A stretch of 18,189 nucleotides of DNA. Source: Treponema sp. UBA4692 (GTDB taxonomy: Bacteria; Spirochaetota; Spirochaetia; Treponematales; Treponemataceae). The stretch spans positions 1 through 18,189 of the forward strand of contig DHKO01000018.1 in NCBI GenBank assembly GCA_002404895.1. Direction: 5' to 3'. The position numbers and the translations under genes are program-made. Of this stretch, positions 7,048-14,757 are shown piece by piece. The notes beneath the pieces are model-generated. The model had not been told where the DNA came from, did not search any database, and worked only from the letters and a program-made list of their open reading frames with translations. How positions within the stretch are numbered: position 1 is the stretch's first letter; each line of letters starts with the position of its first letter.

Positions 7048-8604
7048 TCAAGCGACGATATTCACCGAATATTCTTTTGAATTCTGCTCGCTGAATGCGC
7101 TTTCGCCGCTTCCTCTTGAATCAGCAGACGACGAGACAAAATCTCCGTACGCTTTTTCCGCAAAATACGAAGCCGACTGATTCTCGCCGTTTCCGCCGCT
7201 CTGCGCAAAATTCTGTCCGCTAGAAAAATTAAGGTCAAAAGAGCCTGCCTCAAATCCGCTTTCCGTAAAAGCCTGCTTCAGCGAGTCAATGCTTTCCCTG
7301 AATGCCTCGAGAGCCTCGCGCGTCTGAACATTAATCTGCCCCGAAATCACTTTGTCGTTAAGATTCAGGCTGATTTTCACGTTTCCAAGAGCTTCCGGCT
7401 TTAAAATCAGATTTATCGAGCCTTGATTGTTGTCTTTAAGAACGATATTTCCGGCTTTTACAATGTCTGAAGCGTTTTCCTGAACCGCGTTTGAAAGCAT
7501 CGCCTGAAAAACAGAGCTGTTCGCGCCTGCCGCCTGATTTGACGAGGAAGTTATGTTTGTTTCCGCGTTTCCGGCCATTTTCATTGTAAGCTGCACCGCC
7601 GTGTCGTTTTTCTGTTCAATAGAAGAAGCGATTTCAAGATTTGCTTCCTTTTTCAGTGCGAGTTTTTGAGCGGATTTTGCCTGCTCAGCCTGATTTTGAG
7701 ATTTTGAAGCGCGCAAATCATGGACATCGAATTTCAGGCCTGATTTTTTTGACTTTTGAGATTCTGTTTTCTCGTCCCCAATGCCTTTTTTCGCGCCAAT
7801 TTCAGCGTCTGAAAGCTCGTGGACTTTCGCCAAAAAAGCTTCCGGGTCTGAAATCGAAAGATTCTGCGCGCCTGCAAGCCTTTCCGCCTCGCTCTCGCTT
7901 CCAGGAATAAAATCGATTGCAGCGTCAATCAGCGAAGCAAAGTCATCAGCGTTTTCATTCGCAAATGTTTCATCTGCAGAATCTGATTTTTCAGTTTTCC
8001 CGGATTTTGAAAGCCAGGAAAGCTCCGCCGCGCTGATTTTCTTGCTGTTTTTGTTTTCAGAGATTTCACCGTCCTCAAAAGATTTTTTAGAATTATCAGG
8101 ATTTTTTGAATTTTTCAAGAAATTTTCTTTATTTGACGACAAAAGATTTTCAGCAGCCGCGTTTTCAAGCGGAAGATTTTCAGCGGCGTTTTTCTCGCCT
8201 AATGCGATTTCTTTTTCATCCGATTTTTTTGATTTTTTGCCCTGGTTCTCGCTGTCAGACTTCGCGGTTTTCTTTTCAGATTTGATGGCTTCTGAAATTT
8301 TATCAGATTTTGATTCCGAAGATTCAGATTTTTTTCCGTAATCGCTAGATTCCGCAACTTTAGAATTCGATTCTGAATCGAAAGATTTGGAATCGAAGGA
8401 TTCTGAATCTTTAGATTCAGACTGCCGGGAAATTTCTTTGGATTTTGAATTTTCAACCTGTCTTTGGCTTTCTCGGCTGTCAAGCTCGCTTTGAGCCGCT
8501 TTCAGCGCGTCCGAAAATGAAGTGCCAGAAGTTTTCTGGGCAAACGCAAGATTTGTGCTCTGCGCGCTCTGAGGCAAAATTTGATTTAGCTGCAAAGGAT
8601 TCAT
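7048..8604 (-). CDS. fliK: Flagellar hook-length control protein FliK
   Basis: FliK measures hook length and triggers the export switch from hook to filament subunits. The 518-residue product begins with an Asn/Gln/Ser-rich head. A very polar Ser/Lys/Glu/Asp stretch follows (roughly residues 30-150), then a long hydrophilic linker of ruler type. The C-terminal Flg_hook domain (~390-465) contains INLILKPEALGNVKISLNLN and GQINVQTREALEAFRESIDSLKQAF. The frame is open to a TTG at 8619, but that codon overlaps the GGAGG Shine-Dalgarno, which is spaced 8 bases from ATG at 8604, so the ATG is the better start. It follows flbB by 86 bases and sits upstream of flgD, the usual spirochaetal order (treponemal tap1 position). 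Confidence 0.92.
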   Translation of the reverse strand: MNPLQLNQILPQSAQSTNLAFAQKTSGTSFSDALKAAQSELDSRESQRQVENSKSKEISRQSESKDSESFDSKSFDSESNSKVAESSDYGKKSESSESKSDKISEAIKSEKKTAKSDSENQGKKSKKSDEKEIALGEKNAAENLPLENAAAENLLSSNKENFLKNSKNPDNSKKSFEDGEISENKNSKKISAAELSWLSKSGKTEKSDSADETFANENADDFASLIDAAIDFIPGSESEAERLAGAQNLSISDPEAFLAKVHELSDAEIGAKKGIGDEKTESQKSKKSGLKFDVHDLRASKSQNQAEQAKSAQKLALKKEANLEIASSIEQKNDTAVQLTMKMAGNAETNITSSSNQAAGANSSVFQAMLSNAVQENASDIVKAGNIVLKDNNQGSINLILKPEALGNVKISLNLNDKVISGQINVQTREALEAFRESIDSLKQAFTESGFEAGSFDLNFSSGQNFAQSGGNGENQSASYFAEKAYGDFVSSSADSRGSGESAFSEQNSKEYSVNIVA

Positions 8605-8690
8605 CGGCACGACCTCCAATTTTTTAAATCGAAACCCGCGCCGCTCTCTGCAAAAATGGCTTTCGCTTAGCTTAAACTTGCTTTAGCTAA

Positions 8691-9332
8691 CTAGTTGTCC
8701 GCATTTGAAATGCTGACAGGCTTGTTCGCCATTTTTCGCTGGATTGTAGCAGCACGCTCTGCGTTCATATTCATGAGCCAGACGGAAGACATCGATGCGG
8801 CTTTTGTCGTCGAGGCAAGAGAATCTGCCTTTCGGAGAATGTCAATCACATCCTGGTCGTCCATTGCCTCAAGTTCTGCAACGGCAGTTTTTGGCGGCAT
8901 ACTGTTCAAGTACGTCACGATAGTTTCTATGTTCCTATCTCTATCATCGTACTTTTTCAGCTGATTATTAAATGTTTTTTCGCGCTCGTCCTGAGATTTT
9001 TTTCTTTCTTCAAGCTCTTTTGCAATCGCCTCGTTCTCGCTTTCAGATTTCGCAATGTCAGACTCGCGCTTGTCAAGCTCCTGCTTTCTGATTTCAAGAG
9101 CCTCAATCCTTTTTGCAAGCCGGTCGTCATCTAAATCCGCAGAAAGAGGCTTTGAAGTTGTGGCTGTCGTGGAAGTCTGGGGAGCAAGCCCGAAAAGCCT
9201 GTAGACAGGAGAAAAGATTTTTTTCGCGTTGATTACGCCGAGATAGTCAAACCAAAGAAGACCGCCAATCACAAGAATAAAAATCAAAAACAAAAGAAAA
9301 ATTGTCTTCCCGATTCCGCCATTCTTACCCAT
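8691..9332 (-). CDS. flbB: Periplasmic-flagellar collar protein FlbB
   Basis: The 213-residue product fits spirochaetal FlbB, which in Borrelia is a base component of the motor-associated collar and interacts with stator proteins. It has one N-terminal membrane segment (residues ~11-29), a linker, a charged coiled coil (~67-137), and a C-terminal MgtE-N/MotE-like domain (~138-205) with YLNSMPPKTAVAELEAMDDQ. The bulk should lie in the periplasm. ATG at 9332 follows AGGGGAT with good spacing. It leads a four-gene flagellar cluster; 73 bases separate it from the unrelated gene upstream. The fliF-fliG-fliH-fliI-fliJ genes that often precede flbB in spirochaetes are absent, so the cluster has been split from the larger operon. 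Confidence 0.88.
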   Translation of the reverse strand: MGKNGGIGKTIFLLFLIFILVIGGLLWFDYLGVINAKKIFSPVYRLFGLAPQTSTTATTSKPLSADLDDDRLAKRIEALEIRKQELDKRESDIAKSESENEAIAKELEERKKSQDEREKTFNNQLKKYDDRDRNIETIVTYLNSMPPKTAVAELEAMDDQDVIDILRKADSLASTTKAASMSSVWLMNMNAERAATIQRKMANKPVSISNADN

Positions 9333-9405
9333 TTTTATCCCCTAAAAACTCTTTTTTCTTAATATTCGGTATTTTACCATAATTTATTAAATTTATTAAC
9401 CAAGT

Positions 9406-12324
9406 TTAAAGTCCAAGGCTTCCTGTAAAAGAAAACTCTGTGCGGCTCTCGCCGTCTTTTGGATTCGGTCGGAAGTCAAAATAAGCTCCAAGCTGAAACT
9501 GAACCGATGAGTCCGCCATATAGCCAGTGTTCGGGCTTAAAGTAAAAAACGCGCCGAGCGAAACGCAGTCAGAATAATCATCTTTTTTTATGCCGGAAGC
9601 GATTTCATAGCTCTTTGCAATGTCAAAAAAATCTCCGTGGCTATAGGAAATTTTTCCGGCATACGAAAGCGTCAAGTCAAAACGCGCAGCATAAAGCGAA
9701 AGAGCCGGAATTCCTTTTTGAATCTCAAACGTAAAAAGATTCGCCCTTGCCGCTCCGTAAAGAAAATAAGATGACGAAGGAAAAAGCGAAGCCTGAATAG
9801 AAAGCGGCGCAACAAACGGAATTCTCAAAGCCGCGCTCGCTCCAGCGTTCAGATATTTTTCTTCGGTCTCATAATCTGTCTTGTAGACTTTGCTCCCGCC
9901 GTCTTTTTTGAACTCAATCTTGTAGTTTTTTTTCTCAAAATCCAAAAACGGCACAAACGAGAATCCAGAAATGCAGTGAACGTTTTTTCCAGTCTGCCTG
10001 AGATTTGAAAATTCAAGATAAATTTTTGACTGGCCGAAAAATCCGTTCTTCCAGTAAGAGCCGTCAAATGTTTCAGTTTTTTCTTTTGATTCAACCGTGA
10101 TTAAAGCGTCATTTTCGCTTTCGCGCCCGTAAATCGCATTTGCGGAAATTCCGCCTGAAAAAGATGAAGCCAAGCCGCGCCAGAAAACTTTTGAAAAATC
10201 TATGCTTCCGCTCGCCTGCTTGAAAATTTTCTTGTCAAAAACCGCCGCAGTTTCAAAAGTAAAGTTTTTCGAGCTGTCAGAGCCGGAATATGAAAGCGAA
10301 ATGCCGCCGTCCCTAAAATACGGGTCGTAGCCGGCTGAAAGCGCAATCAAGTCATCGAGATAAGGCTTTGTGGTCATGTAAGTCGCGCCCAAAATTCCTG
10401 TTGACTCAGTTTCAAAATCGCTGTTTTTCACCGGCACAAATCCGAGCGGAATTTTCGTTCCTTTAAAGAGATAAGGCAGACTTGAATATTTCTCGATTCT
10501 TAGATTTTCAGGATTTAAGTCAGAATCTTCTTTTGAATCAAAGGCTTCCGAAAAATCAGGATTTTCATTTTCTAAATCACGCGATGATATTTCAGAAAGA
10601 TTAGTTCCGATTCCTTTTTTTTCATTCTGCAAAGTTTTCAAAGTTCCAGAAGATTTTTCTGTCTGAACCGCCGCGATTTTTTGCCATGAATTTTCGTCTT
10701 CAAGCGAGGGAAGCTCAATTTCGTAAAGCGGATTTGACTCGTAATCCTCAAGAACCGCCGCGAATTTCGTTTTTTCGCCTGAAACTTCAAAAAGAGCCGC
10801 GTAATTCACGCCGTGAAGCGTTTTTCCGGCGAAAATTCCGTTTTTTTGAAGATAAAAAACGCCGTTTCCGCTTTCCAAATCAATTTTCAAGACTCCGCAT
10901 TTTGGAAGAGAGCCGCTGAAAAGTTCAGAATTTTCATCATTGAAAAAAGCCCAGGAAAAACTCACAAAAATGTTTTCGCCGTCAATTTTCGCAAGATGAG
11001 GATTTGCCAAAATGATTTTTTCGCCTGGAGAATATTTTTTTTCGTCTGAATCTGGCAGTTTCAAGGCAATTTCCCATTTCAGGCCGTTTTTTTGAGCCGC
11101 AACTTTTTTTCCTGCATAAAAAGCGGCTTCATCATCAGGATTTTTCAGGATTTTGTATTTTTTTGACTTTAGATTGAAAACGCCTTTCTGGATTTTCACA
11201 GTTTTTTTCGCCGTCAGACGAGTTACGAGAAGATTTTTCCCGTCGCCAGAAAAACAAAGCTCCTTGATTCCAAGCGCGGAAAAAAGCTTCTTTGGCTTTT
11301 TTAAATCGTTTTCGACGCCGCTTTCCAAAAGAAAAACCGCATGCGAGACAGAATCATAAAACGCGATTTTCTTTCCGCCAGATTTTTCATCAATAAAAAC
11401 GTCAAAAGCGCGGATTTCAGCATTTTTTTTGCTCAAAAGCCGCGAAGAATTTTCTTTTTCATTCAAAACTTCAGGAATTTTTATCGAATTCTTGAATTCT
11501 TTCCATTCATCATCGATTTTTGTTCCGTAAGTTTTTTCAAAAACGCCAGCCGCAAACGACAAAAAAGTCGCCTCGCCAGCATTTTTCCAAAGCTCCGAAT
11601 ATTTTTCCATTCCGTATTTTTCAACGAGAAATTCAGCAAAGCACGCTCCGAAAACATAGCGGTCGCTTCCGCCGGGAGTTGTGTCGCGCGCTCCTGCAAC
11701 ATCGCGCCACGAGGGGAATTTTTTTATGCCCGCCGCGTCATTAAGTTTCGCCTGAATCAAAAGCTCTGTGAAAAACGGATTTTTCAGTCTTCCGTCATTT
11801 TTTTCTGTGGAGCTTTCGCTAAAAACCGCCGCGCCTTCAATCCAAAAATACGGCATGCTAAGAGCCGCCGGAGTCGCAAAATCTCCGAAAATTCTTGAAA
11901 GTTTCTTAAAAAGCGGAGATTTCAGATTCAGCGTTACAGCGTGGGTCAGCTCGTGATAAAAAACCGACAAAACCGTGTCAGAATAAGACTCCATTTCCGC
12001 AGAATCAGGCTCCGCAAGATACAGGACAATCATATTGTACGGAAAAGGCGAAAAAAAGCCGTTCAAGCTCTCGACGCTTCTCGTGATTGAAACCGGGAAA
12101 CGACCGAAAGGCTCGCTTCCAAACTTTTCTGCAATTTCAAGATAATAGGAATCGGCGACAGAAGCGATTTTTTTTGCATCGTCAAAAGTCTCGTCGCAAA
12201 AAATAAAGTCAAAATATTTTGTCTTTAAAACTGAAAGATTTTTATTATGAAAAACTTCGCCGCCCACGCAAAATGCAGACGACAAAGCAAAAAAGAGACA
12301 AAGTTTCAGCAGAAATTTCTTCAT
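9406..12324 (-). CDS. Exported gluzincin-like metallopeptidase with propeller-like and barrel-like C terminus
   Basis: The 972-residue product starts with a signal peptide (MKKFLLKLCLFFALSSAF). Residues ~25-285 resemble the peptidase-MA class of gluzincins: HELTH at 124-128 gives two zinc His and the catalytic Glu, and WIEG at 161-164 supplies Glu163 as probable third ligand. Residues ~290-560 are rich in short beta strands with repeated SGDGKNLLVTR-like motifs, suggesting a TolB/PD40-like propeller. After an acidic linker, ~630-972 alternate aromatic and polar residues as in an outer-membrane beta-barrel, ending in a strand FSFTGSLGL. The last two assignments are inferences from composition. 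No Shine-Dalgarno is obvious and the hexokinase stop is only 9 bases upstream, so the genes are probably cotranscribed and perhaps translationally coupled. Substrate unknown. Confidence 0.75.
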   Translation of the reverse strand: MKKFLLKLCLFFALSSAFCVGGEVFHNKNLSVLKTKYFDFIFCDETFDDAKKIASVADSYYLEIAEKFGSEPFGRFPVSITRSVESLNGFFSPFPYNMIVLYLAEPDSAEMESYSDTVLSVFYHELTHAVTLNLKSPLFKKLSRIFGDFATPAALSMPYFWIEGAAVFSESSTEKNDGRLKNPFFTELLIQAKLNDAAGIKKFPSWRDVAGARDTTPGGSDRYVFGACFAEFLVEKYGMEKYSELWKNAGEATFLSFAAGVFEKTYGTKIDDEWKEFKNSIKIPEVLNEKENSSRLLSKKNAEIRAFDVFIDEKSGGKKIAFYDSVSHAVFLLESGVENDLKKPKKLFSALGIKELCFSGDGKNLLVTRLTAKKTVKIQKGVFNLKSKKYKILKNPDDEAAFYAGKKVAAQKNGLKWEIALKLPDSDEKKYSPGEKIILANPHLAKIDGENIFVSFSWAFFNDENSELFSGSLPKCGVLKIDLESGNGVFYLQKNGIFAGKTLHGVNYAALFEVSGEKTKFAAVLEDYESNPLYEIELPSLEDENSWQKIAAVQTEKSSGTLKTLQNEKKGIGTNLSEISSRDLENENPDFSEAFDSKEDSDLNPENLRIEKYSSLPYLFKGTKIPLGFVPVKNSDFETESTGILGATYMTTKPYLDDLIALSAGYDPYFRDGGISLSYSGSDSSKNFTFETAAVFDKKIFKQASGSIDFSKVFWRGLASSFSGGISANAIYGRESENDALITVESKEKTETFDGSYWKNGFFGQSKIYLEFSNLRQTGKNVHCISGFSFVPFLDFEKKNYKIEFKKDGGSKVYKTDYETEEKYLNAGASAALRIPFVAPLSIQASLFPSSSYFLYGAARANLFTFEIQKGIPALSLYAARFDLTLSYAGKISYSHGDFFDIAKSYEIASGIKKDDYSDCVSLGAFFTLSPNTGYMADSSVQFQLGAYFDFRPNPKDGESRTEFSFTGSLGL

Positions 12325-12333
12325 TTTTAAATT

Positions 12334-13650
12334 TTAGCGGTTCACAGTTGAAGCAATCGCAGTTCCAAGCGTAATATCATTTTCAAGAGTCAAAATCTCG
12401 TAATGGATTCCAAGTTTTCCAGCCAGATAATCTTCAAGATATGACTCAATCCGCGCGTGGAGCTTGTGAGTCTTATAAAAAGTCGTTCCGTTGCACAAAA
12501 TTCCAATCGGATGAAGGCAGTTTTTTCCCTCGCCAGACATTTTCGCATTGGCGCAAAGAATCGCAGCCGCATTTTTCGCACAGCGCGTAACAAGCTCGTC
12601 AAAAAGAACGTAAATCGCCTCGCGGTCGCCGTCATTTTCGCAAAGAGATGAAATAGTTCCGTCCTTGAACGGAGAATGAAGAAAATCGTCAATCTCAATC
12701 AGGGAAAGTTTTTTAAGATTCATGATTTTTTTGGCGCAAAAGTCAGAAACAAGCTTGTCGTTAGCCGCAAAAATAAGCATTTCAAGCGCGACCGGCCCGA
12801 GATACGCGCCCGAGCACTGCTTTTCAAGCGGATACTGCTTTGGAACAGCGCATTTTTTATCCATCGACTTGTCAAAATCAGAAAGCGGAATTTTGTCGCA
12901 TTTTCCGCTCTCGCACACGACAATCTGATTCTCGATTTTTTCGGTTTTTCCGCCAAAAGAAGACTCCGCCGCAGGCTGAACGTAAGCCACATTTATTCCG
13001 GTTCCCAAAATAAAGCCGATATAGCTTGAAAATTTTGTTCCGTTTTTTGCAGCCGCAGCTCCGGCAAGAAGAGCCGCCTCGGTGTCGTTAAGCAACGTTA
13101 TTTTCTGAATTTTGCTCCAGCCGCGCAAATGAAGCTTTTCCGCCAGAGTTTTTCCGACCGGGCAGCCCAAAACTTCAGGAGCTTTAACCTCTTTGCTGAA
13201 AGCGTTCGGAATTCCGTCGCCGTCTTTTGTGATATTCATCGCGTACGAAAAGCAAAATCCTATTTTGTCAGCCTTGTCCCTTAAATACTCGATATTGTCC
13301 GCAATCTGACTGAAAAATTCGTCTTTCGACAATTCTTTTTCAACTCCCGGCATTTTTGTTTTCCTAAAATCTGAAATCGAAAAATTTCCGTCGCCGTCAA
13401 AGCTTACAAGACACGAGCGGAAATTCGTTCCTCCGGCATCAATCACAATCACATTCTCATTTTTAGGCTTTTCGTCAGGCGGCAAAATCCACGTCTTGAA
13501 CATATCCTGCCCGGCTTTCTCCTTTCCGCCAAAAAGCCCGAGATTCATATCATACAAAATCCGCTCCGCCAAAAAATCAACGGAAACGCCGCAATCAAAA
13601 TTATGCTTCTTCAAGAAAAGCTCAGTCTGCAATTTTTTATTTTCGCTCAT
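12334..13650 (-). CDS. hxk: Hexokinase (ATP-dependent sugar kinase)
   Basis: Hexokinase phosphorylates glucose and related hexoses with ATP, feeding glycolysis in the cytoplasm. The 438-residue product has a eukaryotic-type hexokinase pattern: phosphate-1 DAGGTNFR (71-78), sugar-binding GFCFSYAMN (131-139, FSYP-like with Ala for Pro), LLNDTEA (186-192) with catalytic Asp189, phosphate-2 GFILGTGIN (212-220), and GILCNGTTFYKT near the C terminus for adenosine binding. The frame is open 44 codons further upstream, but that extension is hydrophobic, lies across a probable promoter and is unlike the family, so the ATG at 13650 is preferred. No Shine-Dalgarno precedes it, and a TATAAT box 7 bases away suggests a leaderless mRNA. 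The large exported peptidase follows 9 bases downstream. Confidence 0.9.
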   Translation of the reverse strand: MSENKKLQTELFLKKHNFDCGVSVDFLAERILYDMNLGLFGGKEKAGQDMFKTWILPPDEKPKNENVIVIDAGGTNFRSCLVSFDGDGNFSISDFRKTKMPGVEKELSKDEFFSQIADNIEYLRDKADKIGFCFSYAMNITKDGDGIPNAFSKEVKAPEVLGCPVGKTLAEKLHLRGWSKIQKITLLNDTEAALLAGAAAAKNGTKFSSYIGFILGTGINVAYVQPAAESSFGGKTEKIENQIVVCESGKCDKIPLSDFDKSMDKKCAVPKQYPLEKQCSGAYLGPVALEMLIFAANDKLVSDFCAKKIMNLKKLSLIEIDDFLHSPFKDGTISSLCENDGDREAIYVLFDELVTRCAKNAAAILCANAKMSGEGKNCLHPIGILCNGTTFYKTHKLHARIESYLEDYLAGKLGIHYEILTLENDITLGTAIASTVNR

Positions 13651-13657
13651 AAAGATT

Positions 13658-13685
13658 ATTATAGAATAGAAACTGAAAATTTGAA
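13658..13685 (-). promoter_or_regulatory. Promoter for hexokinase (leaderless)
   Basis: On the minus strand TTCAAA (13685-13680), 16 bases, TATAAT (13663-13658). The -10 box lies only 7 bases from the ATG, so transcription should begin at or next to the start codon. Confidence 0.5.
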
Positions 13686-13800
13686 GAGAAAAATTAAAAA
13701 TCGGATTGAATTGGAAACCGTGAGGCAAAATAGCGATAACTAAAAAAGCGAACCTAATCAAAAAGCACAGACAATCCGGCATTTATCTGCGGAACGCTCA

Positions 13801-13882
13801 TTCCATTGCCCATGGAACGAACGTTATAGTGACCGTGGAAAGCTCGTTCCAGTGTGTATGGAACGGTCTAGACACGAGTCTA
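13801..13882. repeat. Cluster of three short hairpins built on TTCCA/TGGAA
   Basis: TTCCAT (13801-13806) faces ATGGAA (13812-13817). CGTTCCA (13845-13851) faces TGGAACG (13859-13865). TAGAC-acga-GTCTA spans 13869-13882. GGAACGA (13814-13820) can also pair with TCGTTCC (13844-13850), allowing alternative folds. The cluster lies between the divergent hexokinase and XRE genes (gap 13651-14017). No T-run follows, so a classical terminator is unlikely. Confidence 0.55.
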
Positions 13883-13915
13883 TTTCTGAAGATTTTTGCA
13901 AAACAAACGGATTTC

Positions 13916-13944
13916 TTGACCGCGGGAATAGTTTTTCATAAGAT
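13916..13944 (+). promoter_or_regulatory. Distal promoter for the XRE gene
   Basis: TTGACC (13916-13921), 17 bases, TAAGAT (13939-13944). The start would fall at about 13951, in the left arm of the inverted repeat AATGTGTTT/AAACACATT (13948-13956/13974-13982), which could be an operator or leader hairpin. Confidence 0.45.
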
Positions 13945-13992
13945 AAGAATGTGTTTACCGCAACTAAAATAGAAAACACATTTTCTAAATCA

Positions 13993-14018
13993 TTATATCA
14001 ATCGATATAATCAAGATA
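13993..14018 (+). promoter_or_regulatory. XRE proximal promoter and operator
   Basis: TTATATC (13993-13999) and GATATAA (14004-14010) are perfect inverted arms around AATC. TATAAT (14006-14011) lies 6 bases from the ATG at 14018, again suggesting a leaderless transcript. ATCAAGATA (14010-14018) is identical to the core of the palindrome array at 14483-14676 and ends on the first base of the start codon. Together these suggest autoregulation by the encoded protein. Confidence 0.5.
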
Positions 14019-14365
14019 TGAAGTCGTTCAGAGAAAATCTTAGAAATGAGCTTGATTTTCAAGGTCTTACTGTAAAAGAGCTTTCTGCAAAAACAAATAT
14101 TATAAAGGGAACTCTCGACAACTATCTTGGAGTAAGAGCTTCGATTCCGCCTGCCGACATCGCGGTGAAAATTGCGGAAGCGCTGAATGTGTCCGTTGAA
14201 TATTTGGTGACAGGAAAAGACAAAAAGACTTCAAAAAATCCGACAGCTTTCGTTCAGATTAACTCAGAGGAAAAATCTATTTTAGACGACTTGAATTTGA
14301 TTCCGCAGAATATTCAGAAAACGTTCAAGACATTGATTCATCAGACCGCAGAATCTTTGAAATAA
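14018..14365 (+). CDS. XRE-family helix-turn-helix regulator
   Basis: The 115-residue product is a small Cro/C1 (XRE) type DNA-binding protein. Residues ~5-65 form the HTH_3 domain: LTVKELSAKTNIIKGTLDNY gives the two central helices, followed by IPPADIAVKIAEALNVSVEYLVTG, a standard family ending. The C-terminal ~45 residues are polar and probably helical, perhaps for dimerisation; no phage-repressor peptidase or toxin-antitoxin partner is visible. There is no Shine-Dalgarno before ATG at 14018. The start overlaps a copy of the motif repeated nine times in the array that begins 118 bases after the stop, so that array is a good candidate for its binding sites. No partner gene lies beside it. 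Confidence 0.85.
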   Translation: MKSFRENLRNELDFQGLTVKELSAKTNIIKGTLDNYLGVRASIPPADIAVKIAEALNVSVEYLVTGKDKKTSKNPTAFVQINSEEKSILDDLNLIPQNIQKTFKTLIHQTAESLK

Positions 14366-14382
14366 AAATAAGCTTTCTGCCG

Positions 14383-14412
14383 AACTTTTGTTCAATTTGC
14401 AAAACAAAAGTT
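14383..14412. terminator. Possible weak terminator after the XRE gene
   Basis: AACTTTTGTT (14383-14392) and AACAAAAGTT (14403-14412) form an AT-rich stem with a 10-base loop. The following T-run is very short, so terminator activity is doubtful; it could also be a protein site. Confidence 0.35.
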
Positions 14413-14482
14413 TTCACTTCAAAAAATTTTTTGACAGATTACCAAACGAGCAACAGCATTTCATCAAATTTTTTTTCTTGCC

Positions 14483-14676
14483 TTATCAAGATAAAAATAT
14501 TTATTCATATTGACAGGCAAAAATTTTTATCAAGACAGGAGCGGCAACTTTATCTTGATGACACAGGTCACTTTATCTTGATGGCAAGGGGCATTTTATC
14601 AAGATACCTGAGACAACTTTATCAAGATAAAACAACCCAAAACATCAAGATAAACGCATCCATTTCATCTTGATAA
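14483..14676. repeat. Array of nine 12-bp palindromic motifs at 22-23-bp steps
   Basis: Motif units start at 14483, 14505, 14527, 14550, 14573, 14596, 14619, 14642 and 14665. The steps are 22, 22, then 23 six times. The core is TTATC-WW-GATAA, where the centre is AA (units 1, 3, 6, 7, 8) or TT (units 4, 5, 9); unit 2 (TCATATTGACAG) is degenerate. The 10-11-bp spacers differ, though several end in CAACT, CACT or CATT before the core. Because the core is a palindrome and its centre flips, this looks like an array of dimer-binding operators or an iteron/centromere-type site rather than simple slippage. The period is not a multiple of 3, so the open frame across it is not a repeat protein. Confidence 0.8.
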
Positions 14677-14701
14677 AATCCTGAAAAAACTCGGAAAAAT
14701 C

Positions 14702-14757
14702 GGGTAAAAATTCGTCAAAAACTGGGTAAATTCCGTTAAGGATGGGGTAAAAATTCC
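14702..14757. repeat. Three GGGTAAA(AA)TTC direct repeats at 21-22-bp steps
   Basis: GGGTAA begins at 14702, 14724 and 14745, each followed by A-rich sequence and TTC. The steps are 22 and 21 bp, close to the period of the array just upstream. The rest of 14366-14937 shows no gene that I can support; 14758-14880 is plain AT-rich sequence. Confidence 0.55.

Noticed and set aside
7781..8341. 186-codon plus-strand frame opposite fliK
   Set aside because: It is Ser/Phe-rich and mirrors the low-complexity Ser/Lys/Glu codons of fliK, which keep the opposite strand open.
8605..8690. Sigma-28 promoter before fliK
   Set aside because: TAAAGCAA is present but no GCCGATAA-like box follows at the correct distance.
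9333..9405. Sigma-28 promoter before flbB
   Set aside because: ACCGAATA matches only 5 of 8 positions and the -35 region is poor. A generic AT-rich promoter is possible but not convincing.
13651..13782. 44-residue hydrophobic N-terminal extension of hexokinase
   Set aside because: It overlaps a probable promoter, lacks a ribosome site and is foreign to the family; the ATG at 13650 fits better.
14431..14673. Open frame of 80 codons running through the palindrome array
   Set aside because: It begins at a TTG without a ribosome site and crosses 22-23-bp repeats, which shift the frame, so the peptide shows no repeat logic. It is a by-product of the array.
14483..14676. CRISPR array
   Set aside because: Motifs of 12 bp with 10-11-bp spacers are far too short, and no cas genes are present.
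14483..14676. Chromosomal origin with DnaA boxes
   Set aside because: TTATC resembles the first half of TTATCCACA, but the CACA half is missing from every unit, the sites are palindromes, and no dnaA or dnaN lies nearby.
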